Program-made: the position numbers and the translations under genes | In this document: piece after piece, positions 40,701 through 44,409 of the stretch | How the letters are laid out: each line of letters starts with the position of its first letter | Position numbering within the stretch: position 1 is the stretch's first letter | The notes under the pieces: generated by a model | Seen by the model: the letters and a program-made list of their open reading frames with translations, nothing else | Told to the model about the DNA's origin: nothing | Database searches by the model: none | Source of the DNA: Diadema setosum | Lineage: Eukaryota > Echinodermata > Echinoidea > Diadematoida > Diadematidae | Direction of reading: 5' to 3' | NCBI GenBank assembly: GCA_033980235.1 | Contig: CM067080.1 | Span: forward strand, 966,501 to 1,030,500 | Length of the DNA stretch: 64,000 bases

Positions 40701-43700
40701 TACCATTCTAAGAGGAATTCAACATTTATTAGACGAAATCAGTTCTGGAATGGCTGAGACATCCAAATAAGTGATCCTAATAAAAGGTGGGTCCCAACTT
40801 TTATTAGAATTGCCGTGTTTTGGATATGTCGGCCATTTCAAAACCAATTTTAATCTAAACGTTATACCCCTCTTGGAATTACATACTCTTGCATAGTTCA
40901 AGAGGTTTCTCATTATCTCACCAAAAATGTTAGAAACCTAAGGAAGGTCTCAACCAATACTGTAGAATCCCTTTGAAATAGTTTGAAGGTATTCAACCAA
41001 TTCATAGTGACATCAGGGTAGATGACAACAAAATTGGTCCTCATGAAACTGTGATAATGTCCCAGATGTTAGTTCTGGAAAAAGTGCAAAGTGTGGTGAT
41101 TTGTCTAAAGAATGTTTTTAATATTCGTGTATGAATCAAATTTCATGTGTTTACTTCTTTCTTATTCAATTTAAAAATCTTAAACATGCCTCAAATTTGA
41201 ATATGTATTTTTTTCTCTAAGTGTTCCATATGACATCCTGAATTGACCTATTCTGTTGCAAGATCTCATCTCATGCATGCTTTACTGCTTTTTAAATTCA
41301 CAGCCGATTTTATTCTCAATACAATGTTAACCCTGTAGCCAGATTGCTTTCTGTTAGTGTGGTAGGGCAAATGAGGAATAATAGGAAACTTTCATAATGC
41401 CAAAATGAGTTTTTCAATATTTACCAACTATATCAGGATCTTTTATAGTTGGTCACATATTATCTATTACTCCTCTTTCCAACTCTTTTTTTCCAATTGT
41501 CACAAGTTTAATGTATCTTTAAAAAAATTTAAATGGTGATCTTTTGAGGCTTTTGAGTCTGTCCTGTTTCTCGGAGGATCTTATCATTAGGTTCTCATTA
41601 CTACCATGTCTTGTTCTCATTACTACCATGTCTTGTTAATGAATCAAAATGTAAATTATTATTTTAATGTCTGTCCACATGCTTGTAATTTTTACCATCA
41701 CATGAATAAAGTGTGCATTATTATGATTTTTCTTCTTTAAATTTTCAGTTTTCTTCTTGAGACTGAGAAGTTCCTTGACTGGAATAAGACTGCTATATGG
41801 GGATGGGTGAGTTCCATTCTTTCTTTTTTCTGCATCTTCTGAGGACAGTAATCCTATTTGTACAGCCTTTATTCCTTTCCATGTCAGTGCCTTCCAGTTT
41901 AGAATCAGCTTGTATGTGCAGCTTGAAACAAACTGTCACAACAACAACAAAAAATTGCGATATGAACATTTTACTGGTCTGACTGATTTTTGCTGGTCCC
42001 TGACTGTCAGACCAGTGCCACTGTGCTGATTTCTATTCAAGGATATTATATATTATATTTTAACAAGCCTCTGGACTTCCTTGCATTGCATTCCATGTTA
42101 CACTTTGTTAACATTTTATACTATACATGTATTTCAAAATGATTTTATTACAGAATAAATGTATAGATTTAATGGAATTGGATTTTTTTCCTGTCTTTTT
42201 TTTTTGTCTCAAAGTCTTATGGTGGCTTTGCGTCAACGCTAGCAGCATCCCACGGCATCTTCAACTGTACGATGGCCGTTGCTCCTGTCACTGATTGGAG
42301 ATTTTATGGTGAGGATTTTTGTTCTTCAATTTAAACCATCCTCAGTACATAAAATTGCTACAATGCTACTTTTAAGCATCAGTGCATATGCTTGTGTAGG
42401 TAACAGACTTTGCCCATCTAAGCAAATTTGGAGTTGAAAGGTATGTTGTGTTAATATGATGCATGAAACCCTGAATCTTCCATTTAGTGTTAATATGCTT
42501 TATGATTTTGTTTCAAAATTATCTTTATGTTTAGTTTTTGCTTTCTTCCCAGACAAAGTTAGTATTTGTTGCATTGTTTTGATAACAAACCAAAAAAAAA
42601 AATGAACAGGATATTCCTCATTTTTTTTTCTTTAGGGAGATTGACTAACTAAGATTTTCTGTGAATAGAGACTTATAGCCTGATCTGGTTGACAGATATA
42701 ACTGTTATTGATTTCTCAGATGATTTCAGTTGCTCAATTGATTTATCTCAGGAAAGAACAAAAATTGCAGCAGTTTTAACTGAGGGAGTAATATTCCATC
42801 TTCTACCCTGAGGCAAAGAGAATATCAACTGAATTACTAAACACCAAGATGCATTTTACATCATGGTTTTCATCGTTTTTCGTTTAACCTGTGTTTTTAT
42901 GTTTCTCTCTCCAATAGATTCAGTCTACACAGAGAGATACATGGGCCTCCCAAAACCCACAGATAATTTGCAGGCATATAAGGTATGTACAGGTCAAGTG
43001 GACAACTTTTGAATTGACGTGCATTTATCCATCCAATTGAATGATTAAATTTTTTTTATATCCCTTGTGCACACATTAGAAAATTTTGTAAGGTTGCTGA
43101 ATAATGTCTCTGGACATCATATACAATGTATGAAATCTTTCGATAATAAATCTCAGAGTATTAAAAAGTGTTTAAAAGTGCTTTGATTATAGAAATTCAC
43201 CCGACCACACCATCATAATATTCTATGAAAATAACAGCAGTTTCTACAGTATGTGACTCAGTGTTTTCATGGATTTACCTTTCTTATGCATTACATTTTT
43301 TTTTTGTCTTTTTGTTTTTATTTCTCCTTGTCCCTACCAGGATTCCAACTTGTCGGCACATGCATCCTCTCTTCATAACACAAAATACCTCCTTGTCCAT
43401 GGGTTGGCTGATGGTAAGAACAAGTTTGCTTGTCAGGTCATTGATATGATCTTTATATTAGCACTAGTAACATTTGTGTGATTATTTTTAAAGTTTGAGC
43501 AAAATTGGACATATAGAAATGACCATTTGATTGTCTGTTGGCATGGTAACCTGCTAGGAATTTGATGATGTTGTCTGTAGGCCCTATAATGTGACCGGTA
43601 TATCATTTTTGTACAAATTTGAACTATGCTTTGTATTCAAATGCAAAAACTTACTGTAAGATATGAGATTATCATAAATATGAGGAGATCTACAATAAAA

Positions 43701-43719
43701 CTTGTGTTTTATCCATCTG

Positions 43720-43766
<47 letters not shown>

Positions 43767-44409
43767 GTCTATCCATCTATCTATCTATCTATTATCTCTC
43801 TATCTATCTTTCTATTTTTCTGTCTATTTATCTCTCTCTCTATCACCCCCCCCCCCTTTCTTATGCAGATAATGTTCATTTCCAAAATTCTGCCAACTTG
43901 GTGAGATCACTGGTTCAAGAAGGAATTCCTCACCAAGTTCAGGTAAAGACTTTATACTTATACTCCAAGCCTGCGATTTTTCCACTAAGCCTATATTCTT
44001 CCTTCTTATTCCAGTAAGGGTACAAGGTTGGGACTCTTCCACTTTGTACCAGTACTGGTGCAAGCCCAGACACGTGTGTATTTCTCATTGATATACAATG
44101 CGTAATGGGAAACCAAGTGCAAAGCATTTTTTCAAGATTATGAGATAGTATGTTTTAAATTACAACAATACAATATCAAAGTTTTGATGTTTTTTAATTC
44201 TTATCTTCTCCTATTGTGTGTTTGTGAAATTTGATAATTATTATCATAAAGTCGATTTGAATTTACAAAACTTTACAAAAATCTTTATGTCTCCCCTCTT
44301 GCAGTATTATCCGGATCAGGACCACGCATTGCCCGACCTTATGGTGGAGAGGGACCTCTACCAGACGCTCTCAGACTTCTTACTACGCTGTCTGGACCTC
44401 AAATGCTGA
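3074..44409 (+). CDS. Dipeptidyl peptidase, DPP4/DPP6/DPP10 family (S9B), type II membrane protein, 21 coding exons, 811 aa
   Basis: Joined exons: 3074-3205, 14100-14214, 25200-25292, 26729-26823, 28077-28204, 28933-29020, 30020-30140, 32510-32640, 33512-33633, 34811-34973, 36218-36325, 36991-37127, 37451-37667, 38911-39057, 40383-40552, 41749-41806, 42215-42308, 42918-42982, 43341-43413, 43869-43942, 44305-44409. These sum to 2436 nt in one open frame. Residues 1-58 are a basic cytoplasmic tail, about 59-80 the membrane span, then an extracellular propeller and a C-terminal hydrolase domain. Matches to DPP4 include Arg173 (R125), Glu258/Glu259 (E205/E206), Tyr592 (Y547), Ser676 in GWSYGG, Tyr706/Tyr710, Asp752, Asn754 and His784, plus the Cys pairs at CQVDSGVC and CITC. 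The expected role is removal of Xaa-Pro dipeptides from extracellular peptides. The segment [14 protein letters not shown] before the span resembles DPP6/DPP10, which bind Kv4 channels, so a channel role is possible. Length fits DPP6/10 (about 800) better than DPP4 (766). Confidence 0.95.
3915..3983. repeat. TA dinucleotide microsatellite
   Basis: Nearly pure alternating TA run, preceded by GATATAGATA. Confidence 0.95.
6811..7063. mobile_element. Short inverted-repeat element with AGGGCT ends
   Basis: Begins AGGGCTCAATACTAACG and ends CGTTAATTATAAGCCCT, imperfect terminal inverted repeats. Several internal GGTGGCC/GGGCCACC pairs make it strongly fold-back. No coding capacity. The ends resemble the AGGGCTGCACACTAGCC end at 9709, suggesting a related non-autonomous group. 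Confidence 0.55.
8127..8219 (+). mobile_element. 93-bp TTAA hairpin element, copy 1
   Basis: Bounded by TTAA on both sides. The left end TTAACCGTTTGAAGACTAG and right end CATCCTCGAGGGGTTAA form an imperfect hairpin. The inner segment TATACTCAGGCAGGTGTCTA matches the other three copies. It has the same length as all of them. Confidence 0.75.
9711..9867. mobile_element. 157-bp fold-back element with GCTGCACACT ends
   Basis: Starts GCTGCACACT and ends AGTGTGCAGC, a perfect 10-bp inverted repeat, with internal fold-back of GTCGGACCAGT against ACTGGTCCGAC. A truncated relative with CTGGTCTGAC and GTCAGACCAGTG lies at 41969-42025. Confidence 0.65.
11075..11175. repeat. GT dinucleotide microsatellite
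   Basis: About 100 bp of GT repeats with a few interruptions. It could form left-handed or slipped structures and is probably polymorphic. Confidence 0.97.
12514..12529. repeat. 16-base C homopolymer
   Basis: Run of 16 C just left of the GC-rich inverted-repeat element at 12544. Confidence 0.95.
12544..13157. mobile_element. GC-rich composite inverted-repeat element
   Basis: Begins GGACCCCGTTTACAGTG and ends CACTGTAAACGGGGTCC, a perfect 17-bp terminal inverted repeat. Inside are repeated CGGCCGCGGC blocks next to further GTTTACACT motifs at 12648 and 13086, and an 18-bp perfect inverted repeat with a 2-base spacer at 13040-13077. It is far richer in G and C than its surroundings. The long open frames across it are by-products of high GC, not genes. 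Confidence 0.75.
13467..14099 (+). repeat. Tandem duplication covering the exon 2 acceptor, second copy split by an element
   Basis: A unit of about 125 bp starting AAACAGATTC occurs at 13467-13589. It recurs as 13590-13613 plus 13991-14099, where it is interrupted by the TTAA-type element at 13614-13990. Shared stretches include TATCCAC, ACACTGCTTGCACA, GAAATCATTA and TTCTTGTTTTGACATTTTTT. The right-hand copy ends in the real exon 2 acceptor; the left-hand copy ends in AAACAG at the same place. Confidence 0.8.
13614..13990 (+). mobile_element. TTAA-bounded non-autonomous element (TTAAAG type), copy A
   Basis: Shares almost its whole length with 31350-31707 in the same orientation, for example TTCTAAAATGTGAGTTAGGG and GAACAATAGTTATAAT. 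Starts TTAAAGTCATAATTTAC and ends GGTAAACAGGACCTTTGA, so the right border TTAA has decayed to TTGA. No coding capacity. Confidence 0.8.
14100..14214 (+). CDS. DPP exon 2 (residues 45-83), membrane-spanning segment
   Basis: Encodes [14 protein letters not shown] followed by a hydrophobic run [20 protein letters not shown] (residues 59-78) ending in VATP. The charged RNWRG just inside the membrane and the Leu/Ile-rich span resemble the same region of DPP6 and DPP10. Acceptor CAG ends at 14099, donor GTAAGA starts at 14215, ending in phase 1. The acceptor lies in a locally duplicated stretch (see 13467-14099). Confidence 0.93.
18584..18755. repeat. Direct repeat pair flanking a TTAA element
   Basis: The stretch at 18591-18625 recurs at 18721-18755 (common core GAATGGAGGGTAATGCATGA). 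Between them sits the TTAA-bounded element at 18626-18716. Both copies of the repeat are preceded by TTAA (18584 and 18713). Confidence 0.75.
18626..18716. mobile_element. 91-bp TTAA hairpin element, second family
   Basis: Left end TTAACCCTCTCTGTACC, right end GGCACA-like sequence leading to GGAAGGTTAA, with a fold-back of CACAG/CTGTG inside. It has the same architecture as the 93-bp family but a different sequence. A weaker relative seems to lie near 33690-33770. Confidence 0.5.
24281..24354 (-). repeat. Dispersed repeat, inverted partner of 34037-34112
   Basis: A 46-bp stretch containing CAAAAGTTATTAGAGTTGAA and AGTGAAGAGTGT is almost identical to the reverse complement of 34038-34084, with weaker similarity continuing to the left. 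Family unknown. Confidence 0.6.
25200..25292 (+). CDS. DPP exon 3 (residues 83-114), stalk and propeller start
   Basis: Encodes [20 protein letters not shown] then [10 protein letters not shown], aligning with the family segment where a T/SLEDLF-like motif precedes the first propeller strand. Flanked by CCCCAG at 25199 and GTAGAT at 25293. Phase 1 on both sides. Confidence 0.92.
25293..26728. other. DPP intron 3
   Basis: No repeat element or hidden exon recognised. The frame at 26173-26412 and its antisense partner show no family features. Confidence 0.7.
26729..26823 (+). CDS. DPP exon 4 (residues 114-145), first propeller blade
   Basis: Encodes [20 protein letters not shown] then [12 protein letters not shown], the counterpart of the DPP4 stretch ending in LENSTF. 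It contains the glycosylation sequons NKS and NRT. Acceptor TCTGCAG, donor GTAAAC, ending in phase 0. Confidence 0.92.
26824..28076. other. DPP intron 4
   Basis: AT-rich. Just before the acceptor is a short CCTTTAACC/CTTTAACCTT duplication (28050-28070). Nothing else recognised. Confidence 0.7.
28077..28204 (+). CDS. DPP exon 5 (residues 146-188), contains the substrate-contact Arg173
   Basis: Encodes [20 protein letters not shown], then [20 protein letters not shown]. The [13 protein letters not shown] stretch aligns with the DPP4 segment WRHSYTASYDIY, placing Arg173 on Arg125, which contacts substrate. Acceptor TACAG, donor GTAAGT, phase 2 at the end. Confidence 0.93.
28498..28704. repeat. 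TGTC/TGAT and AGAT microsatellites in DPP intron 5
   Basis: 28498-28572 is a TGTCTGTCTGAT-type compound repeat and 28625-28704 is about 20 units of AGAT. Reading frames through them are repetitive and not genes. Confidence 0.95.
28933..29020 (+). CDS. DPP exon 6 (residues 188-217)
   Basis: Encodes [20 protein letters not shown] then TWAPTNTAL, matching the family blade that ends with a LQYAAW or QWVTWSP motif. Acceptor CTCAG at 28932, donor GTAAGA at 29021, ending in phase 0. Confidence 0.92.
29219..29311 (-). mobile_element. 93-bp TTAA hairpin element, copy 2 (reverse orientation)
   Basis: Left TTAACCCATTGAGGAAGA, right TCTTCAACACTTGA; the right TTAA has decayed to TTGA. Inner CTGAGTATACTCA and the stretch containing TTTCCCATAGACAC match the other copies in reverse complement. 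It lies in DPP intron 6, which is otherwise featureless. Confidence 0.7.
30020..30140 (+). CDS. DPP exon 7 (residues 218-258), start of the Glu-Glu motif
   Basis: Encodes [20 protein letters not shown], then [25 protein letters not shown] runs into EE of the next exon, giving DWVYEEE, the helix whose two Glu anchor the substrate N-terminus in DPP4. Acceptor TTCTCAG, donor GTAATA, phase 1. The last 55 bases recur in decayed form in the following intron (see 30086-30770). Confidence 0.94.
30086..30770 (+). repeat. Decayed tandem array derived from the end of DPP exon 7 and its donor
   Basis: The 55 bases 30086-30140 of exon 7 recur at 30247-30301 (shared ATACTGGTGTG and others). The following intron sequence GACAGAACAGAATG (30158) recurs at 30320, 30484, 30588 and 30733, so there are up to five units with spacings of 162, 164, 104 and 145. 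The second unit would read [17 protein letters not shown] against [17 protein letters not shown], which shows that it was copied from the exon. Later units keep only intron-side similarity. Confidence 0.7.
31350..31707 (+). mobile_element. TTAA-bounded non-autonomous element (TTAAAGG type), copy B
   Basis: Starts TTAAAGGCATAATTCACC and ends GGTAAACTGGACCTTTAA; the ends are imperfect inverted repeats of about 22 bp. Full-length partner of 13614-13990 in intron 1. TTAA duplications suggest piggyBac-like or Sola3-like mobilisation, but no transposase is present to decide. Located in DPP intron 7. Confidence 0.8.
31969..32053 (+). repeat. Short tandem repeat TATCACGAGGGTTTTG
   Basis: TATCACGAGGGTTTTG occurs three times in a row with CCTTTC or ACTTAC spacers (about 23-29-bp period), followed by a truncated fourth TATCAC. 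In DPP intron 7. Confidence 0.8.
32510..32640 (+). CDS. DPP exon 8 (residues 258-301), Glu-Glu motif and tandem donor sites
   Basis: Completes Glu258 and gives Glu259, then [20 protein letters not shown] and [20 protein letters not shown], ending SE. FNDTEVP is shared with DPP4. The donor GTAGGT at 32641 is the first of five tandem copies, and the second copy (32680) is also in frame. Using it would add [14 protein letters not shown] take the first donor as the default because it gives the normal family length. Confidence 0.92.
32611..32806 (+). repeat. 39-bp minisatellite containing five copies of the exon 8 5' splice site
   Basis: Units contain GACAACAAGGTTTACAG(T/C)GAG followed by GTAGGT(C/G)TAACA. 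Candidate GT donors are at 32641, 32680, 32715, 32754 and 32793, spaced 39, 35, 39 and 39. Copies 1-4 keep GAG-GTAGGT and copy 5 has GAG-GTAGCT. The first copy is the true exon end; the reading frame stays open through the second copy and meets TAG in the third. Confidence 0.95.
32845..33028 (-). mobile_element. tRNA-derived SINE-like element
   Basis: On the minus strand it reads GAGCTGTTGAGGCTTAGTGG, with an A-box-like TGAGGCTTAGTGG, then a B-box-like GGTTCAAGTTCC (32963-32974 on the plus strand), then GGCAAAGAACTTTATCC, a tail motif common in metazoan SINEs. No poly-A tail is obvious. In DPP intron 8. Confidence 0.6.
33512..33633 (+). CDS. DPP exon 9 (residues 302-342)
   Basis: Encodes [20 protein letters not shown], then [20 protein letters not shown]. 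The [13 protein letters not shown] motif is the family hallmark YPKAGxxNPxVK. Acceptor TTTCAG at 33511, donor GTAAGT at 33634, phase 2. Confidence 0.95.
34037..34112 (+). repeat. Dispersed repeat, inverted partner of 24281-24354
   Basis: Contains ACACTCTTCACTTTCAACTC and TAATAACTTTTGAAAGGATG. It matches 24309-24354 in reverse complement with few differences. In DPP intron 9. Confidence 0.6.
34353..34445 (+). mobile_element. 93-bp TTAA hairpin element, copy 3 (best preserved)
   Basis: Left TTAACCCGTTGAGGACGA, right CGTCCTCAACGGGTTAA, nearly perfect 17-bp inverted repeats with TTAA at each end. The middle has GAGTATACTCGGGCA, itself close to a palindrome, near the left arm. CCC/GGG next to TTAA is the piggyBac arrangement. 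No coding capacity. Confidence 0.85.
34513..34756. mobile_element. Inverted-repeat element with TGTATACGC ends and TCGCGAA motifs
   Basis: Left TGTATACGCTGAATAT, right ATATATGGCGTATACA. Inside are several TTCGCGAA-like and TTTTGCGAGTCAGG motifs, related to the outer element at 55979-56560. It ends about 54 bases before the exon 10 acceptor. Confidence 0.55.
34811..34973 (+). CDS. DPP exon 10 (residues 342-396)
   Basis: Encodes [20 protein letters not shown] then [20 protein letters not shown] and the stretch up to [14 protein letters not shown] aligns with the DPP4 and DPP10 segment WLxRxQNxS, with an N-glycosylation sequon at Asn367. The CQVDSGVC pair matches the DPP4 disulfide C385-C394. 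Acceptor CCCCAG, donor GTCAGA. Confidence 0.95.
35567..35580. repeat. 14-base G homopolymer after a T run
   Basis: Ten T followed by 14 G in DPP intron 10; probably length-variable. Confidence 0.9.
35679..36119. repeat. 31-bp perfect direct repeats flanking a palindromic TTAA element
   Basis: TTAAGATGCACTGTAGCTGC and the following TGATGGTGATT occur at 35679-35709 and again, identical, at 36089-36119. The element at 35708-36092 sits exactly between them, each junction at a TTAA. Confidence 0.85.
35708..36092. mobile_element. Long palindromic TTAA element, copy 1
   Basis: Starts TTAAAAGGACTGTGCAGTAC and ends with ACTGTACACACCCTTTAA. The arms pair over most of the length: CTGGTTGAGGTGGGGATT on the left with AATCCTCACCTCAACCAG on the right, and AAAAGGCCACGCCTTTT in the centre. 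A full-length hairpin is predicted. Related to 40609-40976. Confidence 0.8.
36218..36325 (+). CDS. DPP exon 11 (residues 397-432)
   Basis: Encodes [20 protein letters not shown], then [16 protein letters not shown], the blade in which the family shows F..DG.SF....... G..H. Acceptor TTGTAG at 36217, donor GTGAGT at 36326, phase 0 on both sides. Confidence 0.93.
36370..36429. repeat. CAT trinucleotide microsatellite
   Basis: About 20 CAT/ATC units, 44 bases after the exon 11 donor. Confidence 0.95.
36991..37127 (+). CDS. DPP exon 12 (residues 433-478)
   Basis: Encodes [20 protein letters not shown], then [20 protein letters not shown] and [13 protein letters not shown] and LYFLSTE match the DPP4/DPP10 signatures (L/I)T.G.WEV and (I/Y)YFLST. 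Acceptor CCCAG, donor GTAACT, phase 2. Confidence 0.95.
37128..37450. other. DPP intron 12
   Basis: Short intron, nothing recognised beyond splice sites and a CT-rich tract before the acceptor. Confidence 0.8.
37451..37667 (+). CDS. DPP exon 13 (residues 478-550), end of the propeller
   Basis: Encodes [20 protein letters not shown], then [20 protein letters not shown] and the stretch up to VVEAYKDK. The CITC..(6)..C and C-H-G-P pattern matches the DPP4 disulfides C444-C447 and C454-C472. The segment VQDNAAV matches LEDNSAL of DPP4. Acceptor CATAG, donor GTAAAT, phase 0. Confidence 0.95.
38583..38675 (+). mobile_element. 93-bp TTAA hairpin element, copy 4
   Basis: TTAACTCTTTGAGAACGATT on the left and CCATCCTCAATGGGTTAA on the right, with CCCGAGTATACTCGGGCAGG inside, which contains a perfect 16-base palindrome CCCGAGTATACTCGGG. 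Same length and orientation as the copies at 8127 and 34353. In DPP intron 13. Confidence 0.8.
38911..39057 (+). CDS. DPP exon 14 (residues 551-599), hydrolase domain with oxyanion Tyr592
   Basis: Encodes [20 protein letters not shown], then [20 protein letters not shown] and [17 protein letters not shown] places Tyr592 on DPP4 Tyr547 of the oxyanion hole. I chose the acceptor TTTCAAG ending at 38910 because only this one keeps the phase-0 frame from exon 13. The CAG at 38882 would shift the frame into a stop. Donor GTAAGA at 39058. Confidence 0.92.
39884..40359. mobile_element. TTAA-bounded non-autonomous element abutting exon 15
   Basis: Left TTAAAGGATACCTCTGGATG, right CATCTGGAATGCCCCTTTAA; arms share GGATGATTTTCA/TGAAAATCATC. 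The right TTAA ends 23 bases before exon 15, so the branch point of intron 14 probably lies in or at the edge of the element. Confidence 0.75.
40383..40552 (+). CDS. DPP exon 15 (residues 600-656), DGRGSG motif
   Basis: Encodes [20 protein letters not shown], then [20 protein letters not shown] and [24 protein letters not shown](Q/K)G and RRLG are the most conserved signatures of the S9B hydrolase domain. Acceptor GACAG at 40382, only 23 nt after the end of a TTAA-bounded element (39884-40359). Donor GTAAGG. Confidence 0.97.
40609..40976. mobile_element. Long palindromic TTAA element, copy 2
   Basis: Starts TTAAGGGATGGATTAGTATT and ends AATACTGTAGAATCCCTTTGA (right border decayed). Shares GAAACC(A/T)CTTATGAAATA, TTTATTAGAC and the central CCTAATAAAAGG hairpin with 35708-36092. 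In DPP intron 15, starting 57 bases after the exon 15 donor. Confidence 0.7.
41581..41633 (+). repeat. 24-bp tandem duplication
   Basis: TTCTCATTACTACCATGTCT plus TG occurs twice in a row in DPP intron 15. Confidence 0.85.
41749..41806 (+). CDS. DPP exon 16 (residues 656-675), up to the nucleophile elbow
   Basis: Encodes [19 protein letters not shown]. It ends at Trp675 immediately before the catalytic Ser, so the nucleophile elbow is split by an intron between GW and SYGG. Acceptor TTTTCAG, donor GTGAGT. Confidence 0.94.
41807..42214. other. DPP intron 16
   Basis: Holds a degenerate relative (41969-42025) of the fold-back element at 9711-9867, seen as CTGGTCTGAC facing GTCAGACCAGTG. Nothing else recognised. 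Confidence 0.6.
42215..42308 (+). CDS. DPP exon 17 (residues 676-707), catalytic Ser676
   Basis: Encodes [20 protein letters not shown], then [11 protein letters not shown]. Together with exon 16 this gives GWSYGG with an intact Ser; DPP6 and DPP10 have Asp or Gly there. Trp703 and Tyr706 match DPP4 W659 and Y662, and Cys693 matches C649. Acceptor CTCAAAG, donor GTGAGG. Confidence 0.96.
42309..42917. other. DPP intron 17
   Basis: AT-rich with A and T homopolymers; no element recognised. Confidence 0.75.
42918..42982 (+). CDS. DPP exon 18 (residues 707-728)
   Basis: Encodes [32 protein letters not shown] is identical in pattern to DPP4, where Y666 and R669 line the active site (here Tyr710 and Arg713). 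Acceptor CAATAG, donor GTATGT, ending in phase 0. Confidence 0.97.
42983..43340. other. DPP intron 18
   Basis: AT-rich; the pyrimidine tract before exon 19 is long (from about 43300). No element recognised. Confidence 0.75.
43341..43413 (+). CDS. DPP exon 19 (residues 729-753), catalytic Asp752
   Basis: Encodes [20 protein letters not shown], then [17 protein letters not shown], completed in exon 20, matches LLIHGTADDNVHF of DPP4, so Asp752 is the triad Asp (D708). Acceptor TACCAG, donor GTAAGA. Confidence 0.97.
43717..43856. repeat. CTAT microsatellite and 11-C run forming the pyrimidine tract of DPP intron 19
   Basis: CTAT units from 43721, interrupted by CTGT and CCAT units, then TCTCTCTC and 11 C (43846-43856), ending 12 bases before exon 20. 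The splice acceptor TTATGCAG therefore depends on a length-variable tract. Confidence 0.9.
43869..43942 (+). CDS. DPP exon 20 (residues 753-777), Asn754
   Basis: Encodes [20 protein letters not shown], then HQVQ. Asn754 matches DPP4 N710, which contacts substrate. The acceptor TTATGCAG follows a pyrimidine tract built from a CTAT microsatellite and an 11-C run. Donor GTAAAG. Confidence 0.96.
44305..44409 (+). CDS. DPP exon 21 (residues 778-811 and stop), catalytic His784
   Basis: Encodes [20 protein letters not shown], then [14 protein letters not shown] and TGA at 44407-44409. DQDH places His784 on DPP4 H740, completing the Ser-Asp-His triad. The Cys of LLRC matches C762, the partner of C649. 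The protein ends soon after the last helix, as in DPP4, without the longer acidic tail of DPP10. Confidence 0.96.
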   Translation, partial: YYPDQDHALPDLMVERDLYQTLSDFLLRCLDLKC

